Assembly: GCA_041397825.1 (NCBI GenBank) | Contig: JAWKVX010000004.1 | Coordinates: 248,001-312,000 of the forward strand | Length of the DNA stretch: 64,000 nucleotides | Source: JANNSX01 sp041397825 | GTDB taxonomy: Bacteria; Pseudomonadota; Alphaproteobacteria; Rhizobiales; Hyphomicrobiaceae | Direction of reading: 5' to 3' | Shown here: piece by piece, positions 34,574 to 45,566 of the stretch | How positions within the stretch are numbered: position 1 is the stretch's first letter | How the letters are laid out: each line of letters opens with the position of its first letter | Made by a program: the position numbers and the translations under genes | The notes under the pieces: generated by a model | What the model was told of the DNA's origin: nothing | What the model saw: the letters and a program-made list of their open reading frames with translations, nothing else | Databases searched by the model: none

Positions 34574-35041
34574 GTGTCCAAGGTCACGTTGGAGGTGAAC
34601 GGCAAATCGGTCAGTGCCGATGTCGCGCCGAACACATTGCTGGTCGATCTGTTGCGGACCACGCTGGGTCTGACCGGGACGCATGTCGGCTGCGATACCA
34701 GTCAGTGCGGCGCCTGCCTCGTCCATGTCGACGGCCGCTCCGTCAAGTCCTGCACCATGCTGGCGGCGCAAGCCGATGGCGCCAAGGTGACGACGATCGA
34801 GGGACTGGCGAAGAACGGCGATCTGCATCCGATGCAGGCGGCATTCCGCGAGGCGCACGGTCTGCAATGCGGCTTCTGCACGCCCGGCATGGTGATGGCC
34901 GCAGTCGATCTCTTGAAGAACAACCCGAAGCCCACAGAAGCGGAGATCCGGGCCGGCCTCTCCGGCAATATCTGCCGGTGTACCGGATACCACAACATCA
35001 TCAAGGCGGTGCAGATCGCCTCGGGTCAGGCGACGGCCTGA
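34574..35041 (+). CDS. coxS: Molybdenum hydroxylase small subunit, [2Fe-2S] (CoxS-like)
   Basis: A 155-residue iron-sulfur subunit of the xanthine oxidase/CO-dehydrogenase family. The plant-type N-terminal cluster ligands are in GCDTSQCGACLVHVDG (with a fourth Cys in VKSCTML), and the C-terminal cluster ligands in CGFCTPGM and ICRCTGYHNI. It passes electrons from the molybdenum centre to FAD. Start is GTG with a near-perfect AAAGGAGG site. It lies between the CoxG-like gene and the large subunit. Because 2Fe-2S subunits are alike across the family, substrate cannot be judged from this gene. Confidence 0.95.
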   Translation: MSKVTLEVNGKSVSADVAPNTLLVDLLRTTLGLTGTHVGCDTSQCGACLVHVDGRSVKSCTMLAAQADGAKVTTIEGLAKNGDLHPMQAAFREAHGLQCGFCTPGMVMAAVDLLKNNPKPTEAEIRAGLSGNICRCTGYHNIIKAVQIASGQATA

Positions 35042-35167
35042 GCGCGAGCGAAGAGCCTAGCATCAACAGTGGATTGGGAGGCGACAGCGGCGAGACGGTG
35101 ATGGAACGAGGCAATCCGGCCTCAACAATCAATCGTCGGGCGCTGGCGCGCTGTAGGAGACAGAGAA

Positions 35168-37513
<2,346 letters not shown>

Positions 37514-37531
37514 GGGACGGGAGAAAACACC

Positions 37532-38332
37532 ATGTATGCATTCGACATCGTTCGTCCCGGCTCCGTTGCCGAGGCGGCCAAGGCGCTGACCGGTGATGCC
37601 AAGGTGCTGGCCGGCGGCCATACTCTGCTGCCGACCTTGAAGCAGCGTCTGGCCAACCCTGGTAAGCTTGTCGACATCTCTGGGATCAGCGAGCTCAGAG
37701 GCATCAAGCGCGAGGGCAGCAATCTCGTTATCGGTGCCCTGACGCGCCATGCCGAGGTGGCTGGCAGCCCGGAGGTAAAGTCAGCGATCCCAGCGCTCGC
37801 CTATTTGGCTGGCCACATCGGCGATCCGCAGGTGCGGAACGCTGGCACGATCGGCGGTTCCGTCGCCAACAACGATCCGGCGGCCGACTATCCTTCCGCC
37901 GTGCTGGCCCTCGGCGCCACCATCGTCACCAACAAGCGCGAGATTGCTGCCGACGGCTATTTCACCGGCCTCTTCTCGACAGCGCTCGGGGCCGATGAGA
38001 TCATCACCCAGATCCGCTTCCCGGTGCCGGGCAAGGCAGGCTACGCGAAATTCGGCCAGCCGGCCTCGCGCTATGCGCTGGTCGGCGTGTTCGTCGCCAA
38101 GACGGCCTCCGGCGTCGGAGCGGTCCGCGTGGCGGTGACGGGAGCAGGCGCCAACGGTGTCTTCCGGGCCGATGCGATCGAGAAGGCGCTGGCGATCTCC
38201 TTCGCGGCCGATGCGGCCAAGGGTGTCAAAGTCGCCGACGGCGGCCTCATCTCCGACATCCACGGCTCGGCGGCCTATCGCGCGGCCTTGATCCCGGTGA
38301 TGGCGGCGCAGGCCGTCGCACATGCGGCGTAG
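37532..38332 (+). CDS. coxM: Molybdenum hydroxylase medium subunit, FAD-binding (CoxM-like)
   Basis: A 266-residue FAD subunit of the molybdenum hydroxylase. The two FAD motifs are VLAGGHTLLPTLKQRL (about residue 30) and NAGTIGGSVANNDPAADYPS (about 108), followed by the C-terminal CO_deh_flav_C region with KFGQPASRYALVGVFVA. It receives electrons from the 2Fe-2S subunit and hands them to an acceptor. GGACGGGAG lies ahead of the ATG. A hairpin terminator follows 28 bases after the stop, so this is probably the end of the main structural transcript (G-S-L-M). Confidence 0.94.
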   Translation: MYAFDIVRPGSVAEAAKALTGDAKVLAGGHTLLPTLKQRLANPGKLVDISGISELRGIKREGSNLVIGALTRHAEVAGSPEVKSAIPALAYLAGHIGDPQVRNAGTIGGSVANNDPAADYPSAVLALGATIVTNKREIAADGYFTGLFSTALGADEIITQIRFPVPGKAGYAKFGQPASRYALVGVFVAKTASGVGAVRVAVTGAGANGVFRADAIEKALAISFAADAAKGVKVADGGLISDIHGSAAYRAALIPVMAAQAVAHAA

Positions 38333-38360
38333 CTGGCATCGCTTTATGGACATGAATACG

Positions 38361-38390
38361 AAGGCGCCGGACATCCGGCGCCTTTGTGTC
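38361..38390 (+). terminator. Hairpin terminator after the FAD subunit gene
   Basis: AAGGCGCCGG (38361-38370) and CCGGCGCCTT (38375-38384) form a perfect 10-bp stem with an ACAT loop, followed by TGTGTCG. It separates the molybdenum hydroxylase genes from the MoxR-type ATPase, probably incompletely. Confidence 0.7.
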
Positions 38391-38409
38391 GTATGAAGTG
38401 GGAGCCTGC

Positions 38410-39348
38410 ATGACGGCGCGACCAGCCTCTGTCGCAGACACCAAGACGCTCCTCGCAGAGGGCGGTTATCTGGCCGACGACGCGATAGCGACGGTCGTCT
38501 ACCTTGCGCTCTCGCTCGAGCGGCCGCTTTTGCTCGAAGGCGAGGCCGGCGTCGGCAAGACCGAGATCGCCAAGGTGCTGGCCAAGGTGCTCGACCGACC
38601 CTTCATCCGGCTGCAATGCTACGAGGGCCTCGACATCTCGACGGCTGTCTACGAGTGGAACTACGCGAAGCAACTGCTGCACATCCGGGCTGCCGAGGCT
38701 GCCGGTGAGCGTGCCGACCTGCTCTCGCTCGAGACCGACATCTTCTCCGGCGACTTCCTGCTGCGCCGTCCGCTGCTCGAGGCGCTGATGCAGTCGAGCG
38801 AAGGCAGGGCGCCGGTGCTCCTGATCGACGAGCTGGATCGCGCCGACGAGCCCTTCGAGGCCTTTCTGCTCGAGTTGCTGGCCGACTATCAGGTGACCAT
38901 TCCGGAGCTCGGCACGATCAGGGCCGAGAAGCCGCCGCTGACCATCCTGACCTCCAACCGCACTCGCGAGGTGCACGATGCCGTGCGCCGGCGCTGCTTC
39001 TATCACTGGGTCGACTATCCGAGCCTCGAGCGCGAGCGGGCCATTCTGCGCGTCAAGGTGCCCGAGGCGGCTGAGACTCTGACCGGCCAGATCGTTGCTT
39101 TCGTACAGTCGCTGCGCGCGATGGACCTCTACAAGCATCCGGGCATCGCCGAGAGCATCAACTGGGCGCAGGCCCTGACGTCGCTCAATGCCGTGGCGCT
39201 AGACCGCGAGAACGTCGATACAACCTTGGGGACGATGCTCAAGTACCAGGACGACATCGCCCGCATCCGGGGGAGTGAGGCGGCCAGGATCCTCGAGAAG
39301 GTCAAGGGTGAAGCGCGCACGGTCGCGGAGGCAGCGAAGGGATCGTGA
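38410..39348 (+). CDS. coxD: MoxR-type AAA+ ATPase (CoxD-like)
   Basis: A 312-residue AAA+ protein of the MoxR family. Walker A is LLEGEAGVGKTEIAKVLA (about residue 42), the family segment IRLQCYEGLDISTAVYEWNYAKQL follows (opening IRLQCYEGLD, about 68), Walker B is VLLIDELDRADEPFEAFLLE (about 136), and sensor 1 is LTILTSNRTREVHDAVRRRC (about 178). In carboxidotrophs CoxD acts with the VWA protein CoxE to assemble the copper-sulfur part of the CO dehydrogenase site. Here no CoxE or CoxF follows, and the enzyme is form II, so the ATPase may assist cofactor insertion more generally. The ATG at 38410 was chosen for its GGAG site. Confidence 0.88.
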   Translation: MTARPASVADTKTLLAEGGYLADDAIATVVYLALSLERPLLLEGEAGVGKTEIAKVLAKVLDRPFIRLQCYEGLDISTAVYEWNYAKQLLHIRAAEAAGERADLLSLETDIFSGDFLLRRPLLEALMQSSEGRAPVLLIDELDRADEPFEAFLLELLADYQVTIPELGTIRAEKPPLTILTSNRTREVHDAVRRRCFYHWVDYPSLERERAILRVKVPEAAETLTGQIVAFVQSLRAMDLYKHPGIAESINWAQALTSLNAVALDRENVDTTLGTMLKYQDDIARIRGSEAARILEKVKGEARTVAEAAKGS

Positions 39349-39426
39349 GGTCCGTCGCCATTCTCTTGCCATCGGCAGACGATAAGCCCGCGATCGGACT
39401 AAGCGTTGGGGGCAGAGGAGGGAGCC

Positions 39427-39774
39427 ATGCGTGAGCACAAGCCGACACTCGGCAGACGCCTGGCACGTCTGCCGCTGCGCGTCCTCGGCTTTGTCTTCGT
39501 TGTGCTCTTGGTCTGGATCACCTACGTCTACCTCTACGCCTACCAGCCGGACTTCCTCGGCTGGTGCTTCGAGCTGCTTCGGCCAGTGACTATTCTTCTG
39601 TTCCAGTGGATCGATTCCTGGCTGCCGGAGACCGTTAAATACAAGGTGAGCGCCGGCCTCACCGACGAGCTAGGCCCGCGCGCGCTTTTTCTGCTGGTGC
39701 TCGGTGGCCTCGGCGAGTTGGTCGTGATGTCGATCGTCGGCGGATTGCGCGGGCTTGTCAGGGCACTGCGCTGA
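39427..39774 (+). CDS. Small inner-membrane protein of unknown function
   Basis: A 115-residue protein without a recognised family. Hydrophobic segments are at about residues 16-36 (LRVLGFVFVVLLVWITYVYL), 40-58 and 80-105, so two or three membrane helices. The N-terminus is basic (REHKPTLGRRLARLPLR). Start chosen at 39427, with GAGGAGGGA upstream. It sits 78 bases after the MoxR ATPase and 6 bases before the next, also unknown, exported protein gene, so those two probably form a unit. Confidence 0.6.
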   Translation: MREHKPTLGRRLARLPLRVLGFVFVVLLVWITYVYLYAYQPDFLGWCFELLRPVTILLFQWIDSWLPETVKYKVSAGLTDELGPRALFLLVLGGLGELVVMSIVGGLRGLVRALR

Positions 39775-39780
39775 GACGTG

Positions 39781-40950
39781 ATGCTGAAGACGACCATCCT
39801 GCTCTTGTCTCTGTCCGTCGCCTTCACTGTGGCGGCACAGGCCGAGATCGATCTCTCGCCGTTGAGCGCGGGCGAGCGCGCCATCTACACCAAATGGAAG
39901 CGCGCCTATGACGCCTATGAGACGGTCGCCGACGGCTACTGGTCGCGAACGGTCGCGCTGAGGAAGCTCCGCCGCGAGAAAAGCGCCGCGGGCGAGGCGT
40001 TGACGCGCGACGACTATGTGCTCGAACAACCACCCGTCTATGACGGTCCCAAAGAGCCGACCAAGATCCTCGCCAAGCTCAAGACCAAGGATCGGGAGAA
40101 GGCGAAGAACCCGAAGCCGGTCGAGCCGATCCTGGCGCTCTCGGCCTATGTCGAGGCCGCCGAGGAGGTCTACGGATTTGCGCCCGATATCGTCAGCGAG
40201 CGGCAGTTCAAGAGGAACTATGCGGCAGAGGCGCTGCGGCTCGGCTTCACAGCCGATCAGATCGTCCGTGTCTACGCACTGGAGACCGGCGGGCTCGGCA
40301 CCTTCGACATGCAGTCCGGGCTCAATCCCGTGACCCGCAAGGGCAGACCGATCTCGACCGCGGTCGGCTATGCGCAGCTCGTCGACGCGAACTCGGTCGA
40401 CGCCGTTGTCCAACACGGCGAGCGGATGGCAAAGCGGCTTCTTTTCATGGCGGCGGAGGCGAGTGGTGCGCGCTCCCGGCGGCTCGAGGCCAAGGCGCGC
40501 ATCCTTCTCAGAATGCGCGAGGACGCACTTTCCGTGCCGCAGGACTGGCTTGCGCACAAGGCCTATGCCCAGAAACGTAAGGGCATGGCGCTGCATGCAC
40601 TCAACCTCGACGCCGACATCGGGCCCTGGATGCAGGTGCAGAAGCTCGATGATACGCGCCGCTTTGCCGAGCGGAAGGGTAAGTCGCAACTTTCCGGCGC
40701 CGAGCTCGAGATCATGAACCTCGCCGGGCCGCAATCTGGTTTCGAGATGCAGCAGAGGCTCGCGCGCGACTTGCCGACAGCGAACTTCTTCGAGCGCCGG
40801 GGCTACGAGCGCAACAGCATCGTCCGCGGCCGGACCGCTGGCGAGCTCCTGGCCGATATCGCGAGGCGGATGGAGGCGCATCTCGATGAGAAGGGCGCAG
40901 TCGAGTTCCTCGAGGTGTTCCGCGAGCTCGGCGAGATGAACGATCTCTGA
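39781..40950 (+). CDS. Exported protein with a lysozyme-like E-T-G-G segment, function unknown
   Basis: A 389-residue protein with a signal peptide (ILLLSLSVAFTVAAQA, about residues 4-21). Not recognised with certainty. Around residue 168 it reads VYALETGGLGTFDM and then ISTAVGYAQLVDANS; a glutamate followed by T-G-G and, about 25 residues on, a G-Y-A-Q-L segment, echoes the catalytic Glu and the GxMQ helix of lytic transglycosylases. The N-terminal quarter is lysine-rich with LAKLKTKDREKAKNPKPVEP. The C-terminal part is helical and charged. If the resemblance holds it would cut glycan strands in the periplasm. A GTG one codon upstream is an alternative start. Confidence 0.6.
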   Translation: MLKTTILLLSLSVAFTVAAQAEIDLSPLSAGERAIYTKWKRAYDAYETVADGYWSRTVALRKLRREKSAAGEALTRDDYVLEQPPVYDGPKEPTKILAKLKTKDREKAKNPKPVEPILALSAYVEAAEEVYGFAPDIVSERQFKRNYAAEALRLGFTADQIVRVYALETGGLGTFDMQSGLNPVTRKGRPISTAVGYAQLVDANSVDAVVQHGERMAKRLLFMAAEASGARSRRLEAKARILLRMREDALSVPQDWLAHKAYAQKRKGMALHALNLDADIGPWMQVQKLDDTRRFAERKGKSQLSGAELEIMNLAGPQSGFEMQQRLARDLPTANFFERRGYERNSIVRGRTAGELLADIARRMEAHLDEKGAVEFLEVFRELGEMNDL

Positions 40951-41003
40951 GACTTGACGCCAGCGGTCCCGGGTGGTCTGGCTCCAGCAAGAGGAGAGCA
41001 TCG

Positions 41004-41600
41004 ATGGCGAAGATCCAAACTCAGGGCGTTCACCACATCACCTTCGTCGGCGCCGACCGGCAGACCTCAATCGACTTCTGGCAGGGCGTGCTCGGCATGC
41101 CCTTCGTCTTCGAGCAGCCCAATCTCGACGCCCCCGACCAGAACCATCTCTATTTCGATCCGGGCGACGGCCGTCTCATCACCGTCTTCACGAGCGAGAG
41201 TTGGACCAAGGACTCGACACCCAATCCGACGAATGCCGGTAACCTCCATCATATCGCCTTCATGGTCTCCCGGGCGGTCTATAAGCAGGCTGTGGGGCGC
41301 TTGAAGGAGCGTCGCATCGCCTCGTCCGGCGAGATCGACCGCGGCTTCATGGATTCGATCTACTTCCGCGATCCGCTCGGCCAGCTCGTCGAGCTCGCCT
41401 GCTACAAGTTCGAGCCACCGATCGGGTTCACGCATGCCGACGTGCTCCGCGAGGCCCACAACCGGCGGGTCGCCCAAGGCGACTACAACATTGCCGACGT
41501 GCATCTGGCGGACGCGATTGAGCGGCTGTCGCAGAAACCCGAGCCGGCGACGACCGAGGATGCGCCGGCCGGGCGTGGAGCGGCATCGGAGAAGCGTTGA
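41004..41600 (+). CDS. VOC (glyoxalase/dioxygenase) family protein
   Basis: A 198-residue vicinal-oxygen-chelate protein. Two beta-alpha-beta-beta-beta units are seen: the first opens GVHHITFVGADRQTSIDFW (His ligand near residue 10) and the second has NLHHIAFMVSRAVYKQAV (His near 76), with a late glutamate in DPLGQLVELACYKFE (about residue 129). The layout fits single-chain ring-cleavage dioxygenase-like or glyoxalase-like enzymes. The last 60 residues are an unusual charged tail rich in Ala and Pro. GAGGAGAGC precedes the ATG. It is convergent with pyruvate kinase, 67 bases away. Substrate unknown. Confidence 0.83.
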   Translation: MAKIQTQGVHHITFVGADRQTSIDFWQGVLGMPFVFEQPNLDAPDQNHLYFDPGDGRLITVFTSESWTKDSTPNPTNAGNLHHIAFMVSRAVYKQAVGRLKERRIASSGEIDRGFMDSIYFRDPLGQLVELACYKFEPPIGFTHADVLREAHNRRVAQGDYNIADVHLADAIERLSQKPEPATTEDAPAGRGAASEKR

Positions 41601-41667
41601 AGGGGCTGCCAATGGCCCCGCACGACGGCGGCCGCGCCGAAGCGCAGGCGTGCGCCGCGGGGGTCGC

Positions 41668-43104
41668 CTACGTGGCCCGTTGGCCCGGATCGCTGACATA
41701 GGCGATGCGGATCATATTCGTGGCGCCCGGGGTTCCGAGAGGAACGCCGGCGGTGATGATGATCCGGTCGCCGGGTTTGGCGAAGCTCTCCTCGATGGCG
41801 ATCCGGCAGGCCTTCTCAACCATCTCGGTCTGGTTGGCGGCGTCGCTGGTCAGGACGCAATGCAGGCCCCAGACGATGGCGAGGCGTCGGCCGGTCGCCG
41901 GAATCGGCGTCAAGGCGATCACCGCCTGACGTGGCCGCTCGCGCGCGACGCGAACACCCGTCGAGCCCGTCGCGGTATAGCAGATGATGGCCGCCGTCTT
42001 CAGTGTCTCGGCGATCGTCCGTGCGGCATGGGCGATGGCGTCGGGACCGGTCGCGTCGGGATCGGTGCGTTGGGCGTGTACGATCGCCTCGTAGAGCGGG
42101 TCCTGCTCCACCTCCTGAGCCACCTTGTCCATGGTCGCGACGGCTTCGGCGGGAAATTGCCCGACCGCCGACTCCGCCGACAACATGACTGCATCGGCGC
42201 CTTCGAACACCGCCGTCGCCACGTCCGAGACTTCGGCGCGGGTCGGCACCGGTGCGGTGATCATGGATTCGAGCATTTGCGTCGCCACCACGACCGGCTT
42301 GCCCGCCTTGCGAGCGAGGCGCGTGATCCGCTTTTGCAGACCCGGGACCTTCTCGACCGGCATCTCGACGCCGAGGTCGCCGCGGGCGATCATCAGGCCG
42401 TCGGCAAGCTCGAGGATCTCCTCGAGGCCGGTGACCGCAGACGGCTTCTCGATCTTCGCCATGACGGCAGCGCGGCCGGCGACGAGTTTCTTGGCCTCGG
42501 CGATGTCGGCGGCGCGCTGCACGAAGGAGAGGGCGATCCAATCGACACCGAGCTCGGCGGCGAAGGCAAGGTCGCTCCGGTCCTTGTCCGTCAGGGCCCC
42601 AATCGGCAGCAGCGTGTCCGGCAGGCTGATGCCCTTGCGGCTGGCGAGTGCTCCGCCGACCAGCACCTCGGCCGTGATCTCGCTCTTCGTCGCCTCGACG
42701 ATCCGCATCTTGAGCTTGCCGTCGTCGAGCAGAAGATGATGGCCGGCGGAGGCGGCCTCGAAGATCTGCGGATGAGGCAGGAAGACGCGCTCGGTCGTGC
42801 CAGGCTCCCGCTTACGATCGAAGCGAAAGATTTTGCCCTCAGGGAGGAGGATGCGCTCTCCCGCGATCTCGCCAACCCGCAACTTTGGCCCTTGCAGGTC
42901 GGCGAGGATGCCGATCGGCCGGCCCGTCTCCTCCTCGAGCGCCCGGATAGCTCCGTGCTCGGCCTTCACAAGGTCATGCGTGGCATGGCTCATATTGAGA
43001 CGGAAGACATCGGCGCCGGCGCGGAACAGTCGCCCGATCGATTGCGCGTCGGAGGTCGCCGGCCCGAGCGTGGCGATGATCTTGACCCGTCTGTTCCGTC
43101 TCAT
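41668..43104 (-). CDS. pyk: Pyruvate kinase
   Basis: A 478-residue pyruvate kinase, normal bacterial length. It opens RRNRRVKIIATLGPATSDAQ, has the catalytic signature MVIAKIEKPSAV-type segment as AVMAKIEKPSAVTGLEEIL (the active lysine near residue 220), the LMIARGDLGVEMPVEKVP loop and VVATQMLESMITAPVPTRAE (substrate and Mg/K binding). The C-terminal domain ends with VPLGTPGATNMIRIAYV. It makes pyruvate and ATP from phosphoenolpyruvate in the cytoplasm. I set the start at the ATG at 43104; a GTG four codons upstream (43116) is an equally possible start. It is convergent with the VOC gene and divergent from the RTX gene. Confidence 0.95.
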   Translation of the reverse strand: MRRNRRVKIIATLGPATSDAQSIGRLFRAGADVFRLNMSHATHDLVKAEHGAIRALEEETGRPIGILADLQGPKLRVGEIAGERILLPEGKIFRFDRKREPGTTERVFLPHPQIFEAASAGHHLLLDDGKLKMRIVEATKSEITAEVLVGGALASRKGISLPDTLLPIGALTDKDRSDLAFAAELGVDWIALSFVQRAADIAEAKKLVAGRAAVMAKIEKPSAVTGLEEILELADGLMIARGDLGVEMPVEKVPGLQKRITRLARKAGKPVVVATQMLESMITAPVPTRAEVSDVATAVFEGADAVMLSAESAVGQFPAEAVATMDKVAQEVEQDPLYEAIVHAQRTDPDATGPDAIAHAARTIAETLKTAAIICYTATGSTGVRVARERPRQAVIALTPIPATGRRLAIVWGLHCVLTSDAANQTEMVEKACRIAIEESFAKPGDRIIITAGVPLGTPGATNMIRIAYVSDPGQRAT

Positions 43105-43369
43105 GGAGTCTGCCACCGCTTGCCGCCATCTCTTTGAGCGGCGCGCTGGGCCGCCTGGGAATCTCCAGAGTCATCAAAGCAAGGCCGCTCGAAAAGCACA
43201 AGGCGGAGGGGCTGATGCTGAAATCGTTAGCTGAAGCCTAACGCATCCGGTCGAATCGACAAGCAGGAGTTGAATTCATGTTCACTTCGCCATGGTAGGA
43301 CAAGAGCTCATCAGAGATTGCCGAAGAGGTCTAGCGGGGGACCGCCCACGCAAGGCGGTAGGAGCCGAC

Positions 43370-44434
43370 ATGCCGATCAATCGCACCGGAACAGCGGGAT
43401 CAGACAAATTCTATGCAACGGCGGCTGCTGAGGCGTTCGACGGTCTCGGCAACTATGATTTCGTCTACTACACCGACTCGACCTCCGATCTCGTCATCAA
43501 TCTCCGCAAGCCTTCGGACAACCGCGGCGATGCGGCGGGAGATACCTTCACCTCGATCGAGTATTTCGGTCTGGGACAAGGCAACGACAAATTCACCGGT
43601 TCGGCGATCAAGGAGCAGATTGACGGATACCTCGGTGATGACGTGCTGAACGGCGGCGGCGGTGACGACATCATTTCCGGTCACTCCGGCAACGACAACA
43701 TTTCGGGTGGGAGTGGCAACGACAAGGCCTGGGGTGGCGGAGGCGACGATCGCCTCAACGGTGGCACCGGCAATGACTATCTGGTGGGTGACAAGGGCAA
43801 CGACCGGATTATCGGCGGGAGCGGCGACGACGAACTCTTCGGCGGCACGGGTGACGACAATATCAGCGGCGGGACCGGCTCGGACACGTTGATCGGCGGG
43901 CAGGGTGCAGACCGGCTCAATGTCGGCAGTGCAAGCGACAATGTTCGTGACTATGTCCGCTATACGGCCGTGAGCGATTTCGGCGACATCATCACGGGTT
44001 TCGACAGCAATGGCATGTTCGACATGGTGCAGCTCGGAGGTGCCTTGCGGACCGCCTATGACGATGCCAGCGCGGACCTGTCGATCGCCTGGGGCGAGGG
44101 CAATGGTGGCGCGGGCACGGTCGATGCGATCGTCGGCCAAGGCACCGGAGATCTGGAAGCGCTTTATCTGTCCGGGGCGGCTGGCGAAGGCGTGACGCGT
44201 GGCCAGCTCAAGAATGCCGGCGCGGTCGCCAACGCCTTCAACACGGAGTTCAACATCACCGCGGCGAATGGTGAGGATGCGTTCCTGGTGGTGAACGATA
44301 CCAACTCCAACAGCTTCGCCGTCTGGCACTGGGTTCAGGCCGGCGAAGGTGAGGTTGGCGCCAGCGAGTTGAGCCTGGTCGGCGTCTTCACGTCGAACGC
44401 GACGGTCTCGACCGCAAGCTTCGAGTTCATCTGA
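43370..44434 (+). CDS. RTX calcium-binding repeat protein
   Basis: A 354-residue protein without a signal peptide. Residues about 100-210 are a run of about 11 nonapeptides of the GGxGxDxUx type (for example GGGGDDIIS, GGSGNDKAW, GGTGNDYLV, GGSGDDELF, GGTGSDTLI), which fold into a calcium-loaded beta-roll outside the cell. The C-terminal domain (about 225-354) is beta-rich and ends in a hydrophobic FEFI, as in type I secretion signals. No protease or lipase motif and no type I secretion genes are in the window. It may be a surface-layer, adhesion or matrix protein. A TAGGAG site precedes the chosen ATG. Role unproven. Confidence 0.85.
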   Translation: MPINRTGTAGSDKFYATAAAEAFDGLGNYDFVYYTDSTSDLVINLRKPSDNRGDAAGDTFTSIEYFGLGQGNDKFTGSAIKEQIDGYLGDDVLNGGGGDDIISGHSGNDNISGGSGNDKAWGGGGDDRLNGGTGNDYLVGDKGNDRIIGGSGDDELFGGTGDDNISGGTGSDTLIGGQGADRLNVGSASDNVRDYVRYTAVSDFGDIITGFDSNGMFDMVQLGGALRTAYDDASADLSIAWGEGNGGAGTVDAIVGQGTGDLEALYLSGAAGEGVTRGQLKNAGAVANAFNTEFNITAANGEDAFLVVNDTNSNSFAVWHWVQAGEGEVGASELSLVGVFTSNATVSTASFEFI

Positions 44435-44554
44435 GGCGCTCACAAAGCGCTGCTTCCGTCGGGTGTTCCGCTCGATCGATTGATCCGGCGCAAGGCAGAG
44501 ACTGCCCGGGGCGTCCAGGCTGCCGTGATGTCCGAATCACGAAGGGGCGGCCCC

Positions 44555-45553
44555 ATGCGCATCGGTAGCATTGCACTCTTGACGTCGCTCGTCTTTGCAA
44601 GCCCAGGCCTGGCCGGCAGCGACGCGCTGGAAACCTGCCGGCTCGAGCGGGATGCGGCGGAGCGCCTAGCAGCCTGCACCGCCGTGATCGAATCGCCAGA
44701 ATTTCAGGCTACCGAGCGGGCATTGGCGTTTCGCGTCCGCGGAGAGCTCCGGGTGATGGCGGGTGCGATCGACGGGGCCCTGGCTGACCTGTCGGCAGCC
44801 TTGAGCATCTCGCCCGACGATGCGCGCGCCTATGCCAGCCGGGCCCAGATCGAGTTGACGAAGGGCGATGTCGATGCCGCGGTCACCGATTTCAGTGCGG
44901 CGCTCTCGCATACCACTCAGCCGGCCGCGCGCGTGCCACTGTTGATCGGCCGTGGGCACACGCTGATGGTGAAGGCGCTCTACGACCAGGCCATCAAAGA
45001 TCTCGACGAGGCCATCCAGCTCAATCCGAAGAGTGCCAGCGCCTATAACCATCGGGGCCTGATCCTGAGAAAGAAGGGAGACCTCGGCAAGGCCATCGAG
45101 GACTATTCAATGGCCATCCAGATCAACCCTGTGTACGCTCTGGCCTACAGCAATCGCGGGCACGTCCAGGAAGCGCTTGGCAAACGCGAGGAGGCTATTG
45201 CCGATTTCCGGCGCGCCCTCATGCTGGATGCGAGCTTGACCAGTGCCTCCGATCGCTTGAAGGCCTTGCAGGGCGCAAGTGAGCTTGTCGGGGAGAGCGA
45301 ACGACGGATAGCGCTCGGCAAGAGTCTGGCCGAGCGGACCTGCGCATTCTGCCATGCCGTCGGTGAGAAAGGCGTCAGTCCGAACCCGAAAGCTCCGCCC
45401 TTCCGGGTTCTCTCCGAGCGCCATCCGGCCCTTTCGCTGAGAGAGCCGCTGTCGCGGGGCATCGCAGCACCGCATGACGAGATGCCCAAATTTGAGCTGT
45501 CCGATGACGAGGTCGATGGGATGATCGCCTACATCAACAGCCTGGGGGGGTAG
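44555..45553 (+). CDS. Exported TPR protein fused to a C-terminal cytochrome c domain
   Basis: A 332-residue periplasmic protein with two parts. After a signal peptide (IGSIALLTSLVFASPGLAG) come about five tetratricopeptide repeats over residues 35-230, with typical 34-residue spacing (for example YNHRGLILRKKGDLGKAIED and YSNRGHVQEALGKREEAIAD). The last 85 residues are a class I cytochrome c: heme motif CAFCHAVG (about residue 260) and an axial methionine in HDEMPKFELSDDEVDGM (about 308), ending in the usual IAYINSL helix. TPR units bind proteins, so it could dock an electron partner. The start at 44555 follows a GAAGGGG site. It is convergent with a second small cytochrome c gene 13 bases away. 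Confidence 0.85.
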   Translation: MRIGSIALLTSLVFASPGLAGSDALETCRLERDAAERLAACTAVIESPEFQATERALAFRVRGELRVMAGAIDGALADLSAALSISPDDARAYASRAQIELTKGDVDAAVTDFSAALSHTTQPAARVPLLIGRGHTLMVKALYDQAIKDLDEAIQLNPKSASAYNHRGLILRKKGDLGKAIEDYSMAIQINPVYALAYSNRGHVQEALGKREEAIADFRRALMLDASLTSASDRLKALQGASELVGESERRIALGKSLAERTCAFCHAVGEKGVSPNPKAPPFRVLSERHPALSLREPLSRGIAAPHDEMPKFELSDDEVDGMIAYINSLGG

Positions 45554-45566
45554 ATGGTCCTCGCCT

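Noticed and set aside
43644..43912. Tandem GGNGGCGGNGACGA-like DNA repeats that might suggest a repeat array
   Set aside because: They are the codons of the RTX nonapeptides in the calcium-binding protein, not a separate DNA repeat or CRISPR.
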